A stretch of 64,000 nt of DNA from Luteimonas galliterrae (GCF_023374055.1 NZ_JAMBEP010000005.1:1-64000), one strand, 5' to 3'; positions 44,239 through 56,111 are shown, numbered from the stretch's first letter. Made by a program: numbers and translations. Notes: generated by a model from the letters alone, not told the origin.

Positions 44239-45285
44239 TCAGTTACCCGGATTGAAAGCGATCGTGCGGCGAGTGGTGACCGGCGAATCGACCGGCTGGA
44301 AACGCCAGCGCTTGACCGCCGCAACCGCTTCGCGATCGAACACGCGGTCGGGCTGGGCGCTGACCACGCGCGCTGCGCTGACCGAACCGTCGGGCGCCAC
44401 GGTGAATTCCACCTGCACCTGCCCGCTTTGGCGCGCGCGCAGTGCGGCGGCCGGATAGCGCGGCTGCGGCATGCTGATCGGACGCAGATCGCTGGACGCG
44501 CTGGCGGCCGCCGGCGGCGGCGGTGCCGGCGCTGCCGCGGCAGCCTGTTGCGCGGCGCGCTGTTCGGCGGCACGGCGGTCGGCTTCGCGTTGTGCGGCCG
44601 CGGCCTGGGCCGCGGTGTCCGGCGCAGGCGCGGCCGGCGCTGCGGCGGACTGCTGCTGCGCGAGCTGCGCCGCGGCGCGCTGCTGTTCCTGCTGCTGTTG
44701 CGCGGCGCGTTGCTTTTCCAGGTCCGCCAGGCGCTTGGCCTCTTCTTCGGTGCGGGTCTTCTCGTCGACGGCGCGCTGCGCGACGGCCTGTTGCGCGGCC
44801 GCGATGCTGGTCTTCAGGCGCGGCAATGCCGGCGCTTGCGGGTCGGTCTTCTCCATCAGCGCGTACAGGCGCTGCGCTTCGACGAAGTCTTCGCGGCCGA
44901 TGCTCTGCTCGGTGGCGATCAGCGCGTACGGCTGCAGATCGGTCAGCGCGCTGGCGACGGCCGGATCGTTGGGCTGCTTGTCGCGCAGCGCCAGGTAGTA
45001 CTCCATCGCATTGTTGCCGGCCGGCGCGTACAGGCGTTGTTCGCGCAGCGCCGTGCTGGCGGACTCGCGCAGCTGATCGGCGCCCATCGCCGCCACTTCG
45101 GCGGACACGGCCGGCTGCGGCGGCGCGACCGCTTGCGCGGCTTGGCTGCCCGGCGCGGCGGCGCCAGGCGCGGGCTCGTCCTTGCTGCAGCCGACGACGA
45201 CGCAAGCGAGCGCCAGCCCGAGCGTCAGGTGGAAATAAGGCCGGCGCGAAGCCGCCAGCCGCGAAAATGGCTTTACAACGTACAT
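44239..45285 (-). CDS. Lipoprotein with C-terminal TonB domain
   Basis: 348 residues. The N-terminus is a lipoprotein signal (hydrophobic core HLTLGLALACVVVGC, lipobox VVGC, then SKDE). A helical domain follows (about 60-200), then a Gln/Ala-rich coiled segment (about 170-260) and a C-terminal TonB domain of about 75 residues (MPQPRYPAAALRARQSGQVQ, TVAPDGSVSAARVVS, AVAAVKRWRFQPV). I start at the ATG at 45285, with AGGGGAGAG upstream. A classical TonB is held in the inner membrane by a helix; this one should be lipid-anchored with Ser next to the Cys, which in E. coli favours the outer membrane. The role is unknown. Confidence 0.85.
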   Translation of the reverse strand: MYVVKPFSRLAASRRPYFHLTLGLALACVVVGCSKDEPAPGAAAPGSQAAQAVAPPQPAVSAEVAAMGADQLRESASTALREQRLYAPAGNNAMEYYLALRDKQPNDPAVASALTDLQPYALIATEQSIGREDFVEAQRLYALMEKTDPQAPALPRLKTSIAAAQQAVAQRAVDEKTRTEEEAKRLADLEKQRAAQQQQEQQRAAAQLAQQQSAAAPAAPAPDTAAQAAAAQREADRRAAEQRAAQQAAAAAPAPPPPAAASASSDLRPISMPQPRYPAAALRARQSGQVQVEFTVAPDGSVSAARVVSAQPDRVFDREAVAAVKRWRFQPVDSPVTTRRTIAFNPGN

Positions 45286-45386
45286 GTGACAACTCTCCCC
45301 TGTGGTGCGGTTCGCGCACGTATGCGTAGCACGCGACAGCAGGAGACGTTTGTCAACCATGAATAGCCGCACAGGTCCGTTTCCGG

Positions 45387-46724
45387 CTATTTGCCGATGC
45401 AAAAACTGGCAAAAATGTGACCGAGTAGATCGTTTGGGGTGATCCGGCCGGTGATCTCGCCCAGAGCCTCATGGGCCAGGCGCAGCCGTTCGGCGGCCAG
45501 ATCCAGGGCCTCGGCCGCCAGTTCCCGTTCGGCGATGGCGGCATGGTCCTGGGCGCGGCGCAGGGCTTCGACGTGGCGGGCCCGGGCCGTAAACGCCCCG
45601 TCGCCGGCCTGCCCGCCGGTGGCGTAGTCGCGCAGGGCGGCGTGGAGCCGGTCCAGGCCCTCGCCGGTGCGGGCGGAGACGCGCAGGACGCCTTCTTCAG
45701 GTTCGGGCTCCGCGGCGCCGAGCAGGTCGGACTTGTTATGCAGCCACAGCCGCTGCGGCACGCCGGCCACGGTGTCGGCGACGGCCTGGCGGCCGCCGAT
45801 CGGATCGCGGGCGTCGAGGACCACGATCGCCAAGTCCGCCCGCCGCACTTCGTCGCGCGCGCGGCGCATGCCTTCGCGTTCGATCGCGTCGCCGCCCTCG
45901 CGCAGGCCGGCGGTGTCGACCAGCATCAGTTCGATGCCGTCGATTCGCACCGCTTCGCGCAGCAGATCGCGCGTGGTGCCGGCGATATCGGTGACGATGG
46001 CGCGTTCGCTGCCGGCGAGCGCGTTGAGCAACGAACTCTTGCCGGCGTTCGGCGGGCCGACGATCACCGCGTGCAGGCCGTCGCGGAGTTTCTGGCCGCG
46101 CTGCGCTTCCAACGCAAGCGCGTCCATCGCCTGCAGGGCTTGCGACAGTCGCGCGCGCAGCGCTTCGCCGCCGAGCGTGTCGAGCGGTTCGTCGGCGAAA
46201 TCGATCGCGGCTTCGGTGTGCACGCGCAAGGCGAGCAATTCGTCGGCGATCGCATCGACGCGTCGCGAGAACACGCCGTCGAGCGAACGCCGGGCGGCGC
46301 GGGCGGCGTGGATGTCCGCGGCGGCGATCAGGTCGGCGACCGCTTCGGCTTGGGTCAGGTCGAGCTTGCCGTTGAGGAAGGCGCGTTCACTGAACTCCCC
46401 CGGCCGCGCATGGCGGGCGCCGAGCGCGCAGCAGCGCGCGACCAGTTGCTGCAGCACCACCGGGCTGCCGTGCGCTTGCAGCTCGACGACGTCTTCGCCC
46501 GTATAGCTTGCGGGTGCGGCGAAGTACAACGCGATGCCGTCGTCGAGCGTGGCGCCGCCCTCGTCGCGGAAACGCGCGTGCTCGGCGACGCGCGGGGGCA
46601 GTTTCTTCGCGCAGGCAGTTTCGGCGATCGCGAGCGATCGCGGCCCCGACAAGCGCACGATGCCCACGCCGCCGGCGCCGGGCGCGGTGGCGATCGCGAC
46701 GATGGTGTCGGATGTTTCGGCCAT
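45387..46724 (-). CDS. mnmE: tRNA modification GTPase MnmE
   Basis: 445 residues. It acts with MnmG to modify the wobble uridine of several tRNAs. The N-terminal folate-binding domain begins [20 protein letters not shown]. The embedded G domain has [41 protein letters not shown] and NKSD. The C-terminal Cys motif (CIGK) is intact. It lies downstream of yidC, the usual place, but separated by a REP hairpin. Confidence 0.97.
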   Translation of the reverse strand: MAETSDTIVAIATAPGAGGVGIVRLSGPRSLAIAETACAKKLPPRVAEHARFRDEGGATLDDGIALYFAAPASYTGEDVVELQAHGSPVVLQQLVARCCALGARHARPGEFSERAFLNGKLDLTQAEAVADLIAAADIHAARAARRSLDGVFSRRVDAIADELLALRVHTEAAIDFADEPLDTLGGEALRARLSQALQAMDALALEAQRGQKLRDGLHAVIVGPPNAGKSSLLNALAGSERAIVTDIAGTTRDLLREAVRIDGIELMLVDTAGLREGGDAIEREGMRRARDEVRRADLAIVVLDARDPIGGRQAVADTVAGVPQRLWLHNKSDLLGAAEPEPEEGVLRVSARTGEGLDRLHAALRDYATGGQAGDGAFTARARHVEALRRAQDHAAIAERELAAEALDLAAERLRLAHEALGEITGRITPNDLLGHIFASFCIGK

Positions 46725-46744
46725 GGGCTATGTTCGCACGGTCC

Positions 46745-46840
46745 GCTTTTCGTAGGAGCGGCTTTAGCCGCGAGCTCTTTCTGGAAGACGCCGCGACCGG
46801 ATCGAAAAAGCTCGCGGCTAAAGCCGCTCCTACGAAGAGC
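46745..46840. repeat. REP-type inverted repeat, family A, copy 3
   Basis: Same family as 10835-10925, with arms carrying GTAGGAGCGGCTTTAGCCGC and the complement at 46806-46840. It lies between yidC and mnmE on the yidC side of a terminator. Confidence 0.93.
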
Positions 46841-46855
46841 AGGGAGAGCAAAAGC

Positions 46856-46882
46856 GGAAAGCCCGCCTTGCGGGCGGGCTTT
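46856..46882 (-). terminator. Stem-loop terminator after yidC
   Basis: On the minus strand AAAGCCCGCC, short loop, GGCGGGCTTT. It follows the yidC stop codon by a few bases. The T-tract is weak, but the adjacent REP hairpin may help. Confidence 0.7.
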
Positions 46883-46886
46883 TCGT

Positions 46887-48587
46887 TTACGTAGAGACAG
46901 TTCCGGCCTTCGCCGGTGGATCGCTGTAGCGCTTGGTGTTCCACCACTGCTGCAACAGACCGAGCGCGCCGTTGGTGCACCAGTACAGCACCAGGCCGGC
47001 CGGGAAGAACGCGAACATCACGCCGAACACGACCGGCATCCACTGCATCATCTTCTGCTGCATCGGGTCCATGCCCGGCGCCACCGGCGTCAGCTTCTGG
47101 GTGGCGAACATCACCGCCAGGTTGATCAACGGCAGGATGAAGTACGGATCGCGCGCGGTCAGGTCCTGGATCCAGCCGATCCAGGGCGCATGGCGCAGCT
47201 CGACCGATTCGGACAGCATCCAGTACAGCGCCAGGAACACCGGCATCTGCAGGAGGATGGGCAGGCAGCCGCCGACCGGGTTGATCTTCTCCTTCTTGTA
47301 CAGCTCCATCATCGCCATCTGGAACTTCTGTTTGTCGTCGCCGTAGCGCTCTTTCAGCTGCGCGATGCGCGGCTGGAACTTGCGCATCTTGGCCATCGAC
47401 TTGTACTGCGCCGCGGACAGCGGATACATCAACAGCTTGATCAGCACCACCAGGCCGATGATCGCCCAGCCCCAGTTGCCGAAGATGCCGTGCAGTTTCT
47501 CCAGCACCCAGAACAGCCAGCCGGCGAGCGTGGCCATGAGCGCGTAGCTGCTGAAATCGACGGCCCGCTCCAGGCTGGGCACCTGCTGCGCGGTGATCTG
47601 ATTGACCAGCTTCGGGCCCACCCACAGGCGCGCTTCGCTCGTTCGGGTTTCGCCGGGCGCTACGTTGAACGCGGGGCCTTTGGCGTCGATCGCGTAGCGG
47701 CCGTTGCGTACCGCGAGTTCGTAGCGGGCGGCCTGGTCGCGCTGCGGGATCCATGCGGCGAAATAATGGTGCTGCAGCATCGCCAGCCAGCCGCCGGTGA
47801 TCTCCTTGCTCATCGGATCGTCGGCGAAATCGTCGTACTTGCGCTTCTCGTATTTGTCCTGGTCGCTGTACCAGGCGGCGCCCTGGAAGCTGTACTGCTC
47901 GGCGCTGGTCGGGCCCTTGCGCACCAGCGCGCGCGGCACGCGCTCGAGTTCGCGGTAGACGTAGCCCTGCCACGGCGCGCTGCCGGCATTGGTCACTTCG
48001 TCGCGCACCTTCACCGAGTACAGGCCGCGCGTGAACGTATAGACGCGCCGCACGGTCACGCCGTTCGGGCCGTGCCAAACGAACGGCACGTCGAGCGTGC
48101 GCGATCCCTGGGCCATCGCGAAATCGGTGCGGCCGCCTTCGGGAACGAAGACGCTGCGTTGCGAAGGATTGCGCTGGTCGATCCAGCCGCTGCGCACTTC
48201 GAAGTAACTGTTCGGCGACTGATCGAGCAAGCGCACCGGCGCGCTCTTCTCGTCGGCCGTGCTCGGGTACTTCAACAGGTCGGCGACCTTCAGCGTGCCG
48301 CCATCCATGCTGATCTTGAGCACGTCGGTGGTGACGGTCACCGTAGGCGCTGCGCCGGCAGGCGCAACGGTCGCGGCCGGTGCGGATCCCGACGGCGTGG
48401 CGCTGGGAATCGGTCCGACCATGGCGTCGGCGCTGGCGGGCGGCACGTTGCCGGCAGCCGCGGGCACGGCCGATTCGGTCGGCGCCGTCGACGTGGGCGG
48501 CGCGGCATGTTCCTTGCCCCACTCCATCCACAACAAGGTCGCCACCATCAGCCAGGCGAAGATCAGGAAAACACGGGTCTGGTTCAT
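46887..48587 (-). CDS. yidC: Membrane protein insertase YidC
   Basis: 566 residues. An N-terminal span (VFLIFAWLMVATLLWMEW) leads into an Ala/Pro-rich linker and the large periplasmic domain (VNAGSAPWQGYVYRELE region, FAAWIPQRDQAARYELAV). The C-terminal insertase part has spans with WGWAIIGLVVLIKLLMYPLS, KMRKFQPRIAQLKERYGDDK, GGCLPILLQMPVFLALYWML and the hydrophilic-groove Arg region. It inserts and folds inner-membrane proteins, alone or with SecYEG. It starts 15 bases after rnpA, so no yidD gene lies between. Confidence 0.97.
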   Translation of the reverse strand: MNQTRVFLIFAWLMVATLLWMEWGKEHAAPPTSTAPTESAVPAAAGNVPPASADAMVGPIPSATPSGSAPAATVAPAGAAPTVTVTTDVLKISMDGGTLKVADLLKYPSTADEKSAPVRLLDQSPNSYFEVRSGWIDQRNPSQRSVFVPEGGRTDFAMAQGSRTLDVPFVWHGPNGVTVRRVYTFTRGLYSVKVRDEVTNAGSAPWQGYVYRELERVPRALVRKGPTSAEQYSFQGAAWYSDQDKYEKRKYDDFADDPMSKEITGGWLAMLQHHYFAAWIPQRDQAARYELAVRNGRYAIDAKGPAFNVAPGETRTSEARLWVGPKLVNQITAQQVPSLERAVDFSSYALMATLAGWLFWVLEKLHGIFGNWGWAIIGLVVLIKLLMYPLSAAQYKSMAKMRKFQPRIAQLKERYGDDKQKFQMAMMELYKKEKINPVGGCLPILLQMPVFLALYWMLSESVELRHAPWIGWIQDLTARDPYFILPLINLAVMFATQKLTPVAPGMDPMQQKMMQWMPVVFGVMFAFFPAGLVLYWCTNGALGLLQQWWNTKRYSDPPAKAGTVST

Positions 48588-48602
48588 CAGGCAGCGGCAG
48601 GC

Positions 48603-49067
48603 TCAGCCGGGATCGGACACCGGCATGGAATCGTGGGCGGGAACATCTGGATTGGGGGCGGCATCGGCGGATGCAACGCCGCGCATTGTGCCGGGCGGCG
48701 CTCCCGCAGTCGACTGGCGCGGCAACGCGCCGGCGCGTCGGAGCAAGGCGCGCATCGCATCAGCGAGCGCCGTGGCGGTCGCGCCCGCGGCGGCGGCGCG
48801 CGCCACGAAGACGTAATCGCCGCCGGCGAGGTCGGCGCGGATCAGGCGAAATTGCTGGCGCAGCGCGCGCTTGATGCGGTTGCGGACCACGGCGCGGCGA
48901 TCGACCTTGCGCGATACGGCCAGACCCAGGCGCGCGGCATCGTCGCCGCGGCGCCAATGCAGGGCGAAAAGAGGGTCGCTAAAACGTTGTCCGGACTTGA
49001 ATGCGGCGTCGTAGTCCGACGCTGCCGTCAGGCGTGCGCTGCGCGGAAAGCGGGCACGCGTGGGCAT
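48603..49067 (-). CDS. rnpA: Ribonuclease P protein component
   Basis: 154 residues. It binds the RNase P RNA and helps mature tRNA 5' ends. RFPRSARLTAASDYDAAFKS is the N-terminal part and LAVSRKVDRRAVVRNRIKRA is the RNR signature. The C-terminus runs about 30 residues past the usual end (TMRGVASADAAPNPDVPAHD, then SMPVSDPG). I start at the ATG at 49067, preceded by an in-frame GTG. It sits between rpmH and yidC as in other gammaproteobacteria. The yidD gene normally found between rnpA and yidC is absent here. Confidence 0.95.
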   Translation of the reverse strand: MPTRARFPRSARLTAASDYDAAFKSGQRFSDPLFALHWRRGDDAARLGLAVSRKVDRRAVVRNRIKRALRQQFRLIRADLAGGDYVFVARAAAAGATATALADAMRALLRRAGALPRQSTAGAPPGTMRGVASADAAPNPDVPAHDSMPVSDPG

Positions 49068-49102
49068 CACGAAACTCCGGCCGGGACGGCCGGCAGGTCG
49101 AC

Positions 49103-49243
49103 TCAGGCCGACAGGACTTTGCGGCCCTTGGCACGACGACGGGCGAGGACCTTGCGGCCATCGGCGGTCTTCATGCGGGCACGGAAGCCGTGGTCGCGCT
49201 TACGCTTGAGGTTGCTGGGCTGGTAGGTGCGCTTGGTGGCCAT
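49103..49243 (-). CDS. rpmH: Ribosomal protein L34
   Basis: 46 residues, a complete L34: [20 protein letters not shown] then [20 protein letters not shown] and RKVLSA. It is strongly basic and binds 23S rRNA in the large subunit. It is divergent from dnaA across a 201-base intergenic region and precedes rnpA by 35 bases on the minus strand. The order rpmH-rnpA-yidC-mnmE is typical of the origin region. Confidence 0.97.
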   Translation of the reverse strand: MATKRTYQPSNLKRKRDHGFRARMKTADGRKVLARRRAKGRKVLSA

Positions 49244-49444
49244 GAGCGTGCCGGGTTTCGGTGAACAAGACCGGAAATCATAGCGGGTTGCCTGCTACGC
49301 GGTCAAATGCCCCCTCTTGCCCGTGCCGGCGGTCTGCCAATCGACGAACGCTGATGCGCGGCCAGGGGCGCGGTGATAGTCTGCCCGCATCCCGGCTTCG
49401 ACAACTTCTCGCGACGCGCTGCGTCGTGCGGCCAGCCTTTCCGA

Positions 49445-50785
49445 ATGACCCTGACTCCGAACCTTGATGCCTGGCCACGTTGCCTGGAGCGCCTGGAAGC
49501 CGAACTGCCGGCCGAGGACGTGCACACCTGGCTGAAACCCCTGCAGGCGACGCAGCGCGACGACGCCCTGGTGCTGTTCGCGCCGAACGCCTTCGTGGTC
49601 GAACAGGTGCGCGACCGCTACCTGGACCGCATCCGCGAACTGCTGGCGCATTTCGCCGGCACGCCCGAAGTCAGCCTGGAAATCGGCGCGCTCAAGCGCG
49701 CGCCCTCGCCCGTCGCGGCGTCGATGTCGATGTCGGCGCCGACGCGGCAACCCGAGCCCTTCCACGGCAATCTCGACAATCACTACACCTTCGATAATTT
49801 CGTCGAAGGCCGCAGCAACCAGCTCGGCCGCGCTGCTGCCTGGCAGGCAGCCACGCGTCCGGGCGACCGCTCGCATAATCCGCTGCTTTTGTACGGCGGC
49901 ACGGGCCTGGGCAAGACCCATCTGATGTTCGCCGCCGGCAACGCGATGCGCGCCCACAATCCGGCGACGCGCGTGATGTATCTGCGCTCGGAACAGTTCT
50001 TCAGCGCGATGATGAAAGCGCTGCAGGACAAGGCGATGGACGGTTTCAAGCGCCAGTTCCAGCAGGTCGACGCGCTGCTGATCGACGACATCCAATTCTT
50101 CGCCGGCAAGGACCGCACGCAGGAGGAGTTCTTCCACACCTTCAACGCGCTGTTTGACGGCAAGCAGCAGATCATCCTGACCTGCGACCGTTATCCGCGC
50201 GAAGTGGAAGGCCTGGAGCCGCGGCTGAAATCGCGTTTGGCTTGGGGCCTGTCGGTGGCGATCGAACCGCCGGACTTCGAAACGCGCGCGCAGATCGTGC
50301 TGTCCAAGGCGCGCGAGCGCGGCACGATGATCCCCGAGGACGTCGCCTTCCTGATCGCCAAGAAGATGCGCAGCAACGTCCGCGACCTGGAAGGCGCGCT
50401 CAACACGCTGGCCGCGCGCGCCAACTTCACCGGCCGCAGCATCACCCCGGAATTCGCCCAGGAAACGCTGCGCGACCTGTTGCGCGCGCAGCAGCAGGCG
50501 ATCGGCATCCCCAATATCCAGAAGACCGTGGCAGACTACTACGGCCTGCAATTGAAGGACTTGTTGTCGAAGCGGCGGACGCGTTCGCTGGCCCGGCCGC
50601 GCCAGGTGGCGATGGCGCTGGCCAAGGAGCTCACCGAACACAGCCTGCCGGAGATCGGCGATGCCTTCGCCGGCCGCGACCACACGACCGTCTTGCACGC
50701 CTGCCGCCAGATCCGGAGCCTGCTCGAGACCGACGGCAAGTTGCACGAGGATTGGGACAAGTTGATCCGCAAGCTCAGTGAGTAA
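49445..50785 (+). CDS. dnaA: Chromosomal replication initiator DnaA
   Basis: 446 residues. Domain I (about 8-80, [20 protein letters not shown]) and a short linker precede the AAA+ domain: Walker A GGTGLGKT (151-158), Walker [15 protein letters not shown]. The C-terminal DNA-binding domain contains [20 protein letters not shown]. It binds DnaA boxes and melts the origin. I start at the ATG at 49445; the open frame extends 24 codons upstream without support. DnaA-box-like sites lie directly downstream of the gene. Confidence 0.97.
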   Translation: MTLTPNLDAWPRCLERLEAELPAEDVHTWLKPLQATQRDDALVLFAPNAFVVEQVRDRYLDRIRELLAHFAGTPEVSLEIGALKRAPSPVAASMSMSAPTRQPEPFHGNLDNHYTFDNFVEGRSNQLGRAAAWQAATRPGDRSHNPLLLYGGTGLGKTHLMFAAGNAMRAHNPATRVMYLRSEQFFSAMMKALQDKAMDGFKRQFQQVDALLIDDIQFFAGKDRTQEEFFHTFNALFDGKQQIILTCDRYPREVEGLEPRLKSRLAWGLSVAIEPPDFETRAQIVLSKARERGTMIPEDVAFLIAKKMRSNVRDLEGALNTLAARANFTGRSITPEFAQETLRDLLRAQQQAIGIPNIQKTVADYYGLQLKDLLSKRRTRSLARPRQVAMALAKELTEHSLPEIGDAFAGRDHTTVLHACRQIRSLLETDGKLHEDWDKLIRKLSE

Positions 50786-51011
50786 CTCTCGCCCAGCGCT
50801 GTGGATAAGATGGGGAAAGTTTCAGGCCGAAAAGTTACCCACAGCTTGTGCAGTACCCGCAACCGTAGTTACCAGAACACAATGGCGTCTCTGAAAACAT
50901 AATGGATTCATTGACTTAGGTCATATACCCACAGATTTCGGCTACACCATCACCACCAGCTTTTTGTTTATTCCTTCCGTCTAGAAACAGAGCACAAGGG
51001 ATCGGGGCCGC
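50786..51011 (+). other. Probable replication origin (oriC) between dnaA and dnaN
   Basis: A 226-base gap with three DnaA-box-like 9-mers: TTATCCACA (perfect, minus strand, 50800-50808), TTACCCACA (50835-50843) and ATACCCACA (50925-50933). An AT-rich stretch lies at about 50864-50970. In related Xanthomonadaceae the origin is next to dnaA, so this is the expected place. It also carries the dnaN promoter. Strand-composition change would be the confirming test. Confidence 0.75.
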
Positions 51012-52112
51012 ATGCGTTTCAGTCTGCAACGCGAAGTCTTGCTCAAACCATTGGCGCAGGTCGTCAATGTCGTGGAACGCCGGCAGACCCTGCCCGTTCT
51101 CGCCAATCTGCTGGTACAGGTGAAGAACGGACAGCTGTCGCTGACCGGCACCGACCTGGAAGTGGAGATGATCGCGCGCGCTGCGGTCGACGACGCTCAG
51201 GATGGCGAGATCACCGTGCCGGCACGCAAATGGTTCGAGATCGTCCGCGCCCTGCCCGACGGCAGCAAGGTCGTCGTCAGCCAGTCCGGCGACAAGATCA
51301 CGGTCCAGGCCGGTCGCAGCCGCTTCACGCTGGCCAGCCTGCCCGCGAACGATTTCCCGTCGATCGACGAAGTCGAAGCGACCGAACGCGTGCAGGTGCC
51401 CGAGGCTTCGCTGAAGGAACTGATCGAACGCACCGCCTTCGCGATGGCGCAGCAGGACGTGCGTTATTACCTCAACGGCTTGCTATTCGACCTGGGCGAC
51501 AAGACCCTGCGATGCGTGGCGACCGACGGCCATCGTCTGGCGCTGTGCGAAGCGGCCCTGGAAAGCGGCGGCGGCGGCAAGCGCCAGATCATCGTGCCGC
51601 GCAAGGGCGTGCAGGAGTTGCAACGCTTGCTGGAAGGCGGCGATCGCACGCTGGAACTCGAGCTCGGCCGCAGCCACATCCGGGTCAAGCGCGACGACGT
51701 CACGTTCACCTCCAAGCTGATCGATGGTCGCTTCCCGGACTACGAGGCCGTGATTCCGATCGGCGCCGACCGCGAGGTCAAGGTCGACCGCGAAGCCCTG
51801 CGCGCCTCGCTGCAGCGTGCGGCCATCCTGTCCAACGAGAAATACCGCGGCGTGCGCGTCGAAGTTTCGCCGGGCCAGTTGAAGATCAATGCCCATAACC
51901 CCGAACAGGAAGAGGCGCAAGAAGAAGTCGAAGCCGACACCAAGGTCGACGGCCTGGCGATCGGCTTCAACGTCAATTATCTGCTCGACGCGCTTTCCGC
52001 CCTGCGCGACGAGCATGTGGTCATCGCCCTGCGCGACGCCAATTCATCCGCCCTGGTGCGCGAAGCCAGCAACGAGCGCTGCCGCCACGTGGTGATGCCG
52101 CTGCGGCTTTGA
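51012..52112 (+). CDS. dnaN: DNA polymerase III beta sliding clamp
   Basis: 366 residues, the standard length. MRFSLQREVLLKPLAQVVNV starts domain 1, ARKWFEIVRALPDGSKVVVS is in domain 1, and NEKYRGVRVEVSPGQLKINA is in domain 3. The C-terminal RHVVMPLRL is the hydrophobic-pocket region that binds clamp-binding motifs. The ring encircles DNA and holds the polymerase in place. A parS-like site lies 13 bases after the stop, before recF. Confidence 0.97.
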   Translation: MRFSLQREVLLKPLAQVVNVVERRQTLPVLANLLVQVKNGQLSLTGTDLEVEMIARAAVDDAQDGEITVPARKWFEIVRALPDGSKVVVSQSGDKITVQAGRSRFTLASLPANDFPSIDEVEATERVQVPEASLKELIERTAFAMAQQDVRYYLNGLLFDLGDKTLRCVATDGHRLALCEAALESGGGGKRQIIVPRKGVQELQRLLEGGDRTLELELGRSHIRVKRDDVTFTSKLIDGRFPDYEAVIPIGADREVKVDREALRASLQRAAILSNEKYRGVRVEVSPGQLKINAHNPEQEEAQEEVEADTKVDGLAIGFNVNYLLDALSALRDEHVVIALRDANSSALVREASNERCRHVVMPLRL

Positions 52113-52124
52113 TGGATCGAATGC

Positions 52125-52140
52125 AGTTCCACGTGAAACA
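52125..52140. promoter_or_regulatory. parS-like site 1
   Basis: AGTTCCACGTGAAACA, 14 of 16 bases matching the parS consensus TGTTTCACGTGAAACA. It lies between dnaN and recF. Confidence 0.6.
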
Positions 52141-52185
52141 TTACCGCCCGGCTCTTGCCGGGCGGTGTCGTTTGGGTGGTGCCTC

Positions 52186-53268
52186 GTGCGCCTGACCCGG
52201 CTCGACATCCGCAATTTGCGCCTGCTTGCGCCGACCTCGTTGCAGCCGGGGCCTACCCTCAACTGGATCACCGGCGATAACGGCGCGGGCAAGACCAGTG
52301 TGCTCGAGGCGGTTCACCTGCTCGCCTATGGCCGCAGTTTCCGCGGCCCGGTCCGCGACGGCCTGATCCGGACCGGAGCCGAAGCGCTGGAAGTTTTTGC
52401 CGAGTGGGAGGAATCCGCCTCGGCACGCGCTCGCCGCGTCGGTCTGCGCCACGCCGGGCAGTCCTGGGAGGGGCGACTGGACGGTGTTCCTGCGCCGGCC
52501 CTGGGCGAGCTCTGCGCGGCCTTGGCCGTAGTGACCTTCGAGCCTGGCAGCCATGCCCTGATAGCGGGCGGCGGCGAGCCGCGCCGTCGCTGGGTCGATT
52601 GGGGGCTGTTCCACGTGGAACAAGACTTTCTTCCGCTGTGGCGGCGTTATGCCCGCGCCCTTAAACAGCGCAACGCTTTGCTGAAGAGCCGGCCGCGGCC
52701 GGAGCAGCTGGATGCCTGGGAGCATGAGCTGGCCGAGGCGGGCGAGCCGCTCACCTCCCGGCGCGAGCAGTACCTGGAGCGTCTGCAGATCCGGTTGGCC
52801 GGCGTGGCGGCCGACCTGGTGCCGTCGCTAGGCGTGGCCACGCTGCATTTCCAGCCGGGCTGGCGGCGCCACGACCTGTCCCTGGCCGATGCATTGCTGC
52901 TGGCCCGGGATCGCGATCTGCTGACCGGCCACACCTCGGTCGGCCCGCACCGCGCCGATTGGCGCATCGACTACGCCGCCCGCCCCGGGCGCGAGGCCCT
53001 GTCCCGTGGCCAGGCCAAGCTGACGGCCCTGGCCTGCCTGCTGGCCCAGGCCGAGGACTATGCCGAACGCCGTGGCGAGTGGCCGGTGGTGGCCTTAGAC
53101 GATCTGGCGTCCGAATTGGACGGCCGCCACCAGCGGCAGCTATTGGCGCGGCTGCGGCAGAGTGGGGCTCAGGTCTTCATTACCGGGACTGAAGTGCCGG
53201 CTCCGGCCGACCGGGAACCCGACGACGCATGGTTCCACGTGGAACACGGCGATATAATGAGGCAATAG
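52186..53268 (+). CDS. recF: DNA replication and repair protein RecF
   Basis: 360 residues, GTG start giving MRLTRLDIRNLRLLAPTSLQ. Walker A is GDNGAGKTSVLEAVHLLAYG, the signature is EALSRGQAKLTALACLLAQA, and Walker B is WPVVALDDLASELDG. It loads RecA at gaps. Two parS-like 16-mers lie inside the gene; they encode FHVEQ near residue 143 and WFHVEH near the C-terminus, so the sites force local codons. A CGGTGTCG-type hairpin lies before the start. Confidence 0.93.
   Translation: MRLTRLDIRNLRLLAPTSLQPGPTLNWITGDNGAGKTSVLEAVHLLAYGRSFRGPVRDGLIRTGAEALEVFAEWEESASARARRVGLRHAGQSWEGRLDGVPAPALGELCAALAVVTFEPGSHALIAGGGEPRRRWVDWGLFHVEQDFLPLWRRYARALKQRNALLKSRPRPEQLDAWEHELAEAGEPLTSRREQYLERLQIRLAGVAADLVPSLGVATLHFQPGWRRHDLSLADALLLARDRDLLTGHTSVGPHRADWRIDYAARPGREALSRGQAKLTALACLLAQAEDYAERRGEWPVVALDDLASELDGRHQRQLLARLRQSGAQVFITGTEVPAPADREPDDAWFHVEHGDIMRQ
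52607..52622. promoter_or_regulatory. parS-like site 2, inside recF
   Basis: TGTTCCACGTGGAACA, a perfect palindrome. It differs from the parS consensus at two symmetric positions and matches a variant known from Pseudomonas. Confidence 0.7.
53231..53246. promoter_or_regulatory. parS-like site 3, inside recF near the 3' end
   Basis: GGTTCCACGTGGAACA, the same core palindrome with one changed outer base. It lies about 20 bases before the recF stop. Confidence 0.65.
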
Positions 53269-53277
53269 CGAATCCAT

Positions 53278-53430
53278 TCTTCTCCCGCGTGCGGGTGGCG
53301 CGAAGCGTCGGATGAGGGCGCGCGGAGATTGAGATCGCTTCGACCCTTGTTTCCATCACCAGGGGACACGCAGAGATCGGCAATTCCCTGCGCACTCACC
53401 AACCCTCTCTCGCAGGCAGGAGAAGGCGCG
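53278..53430. repeat. Degenerate family-D repeat between recF and gyrB
   Basis: CTTCTCCCGCGTGCGGGTGG near the start and CCAACCCTCTCTCGCAGGCA near the end resemble, with several mismatches, the paired element at 28993-29160. The spacing is about 120 bases as there. The palindromes are no longer perfect. Confidence 0.6.
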
Positions 53431-53490
53431 ACACGGCGGCTTGCGGGCGTCCCGGATGCTATAATTCCCGGAGCAATCCCCTATAGCTAA

Positions 53491-55995
<2,505 letters not shown>

Positions 55996-56111
55996 CGGCC
56001 GTACCCGGCGCCATCACCGCCCTTCGGCGCTGCGGAGGCGGTTTGACGCGCCCTTCAGGTTGGCCGGCATACAAGAAGCCCATCCTTAGTCCGTCCGCAC
56101 GGGACCCTTCC

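Noticed and set aside
45471-49226. An open frame of more than 1,200 codons on the plus strand opposite mnmE, yidC and rnpA
   Set aside because: It is the shadow of real genes on the other strand in very GC-rich DNA; its translation is Arg/Ala/His-rich with no domain and no ribosome-binding site.
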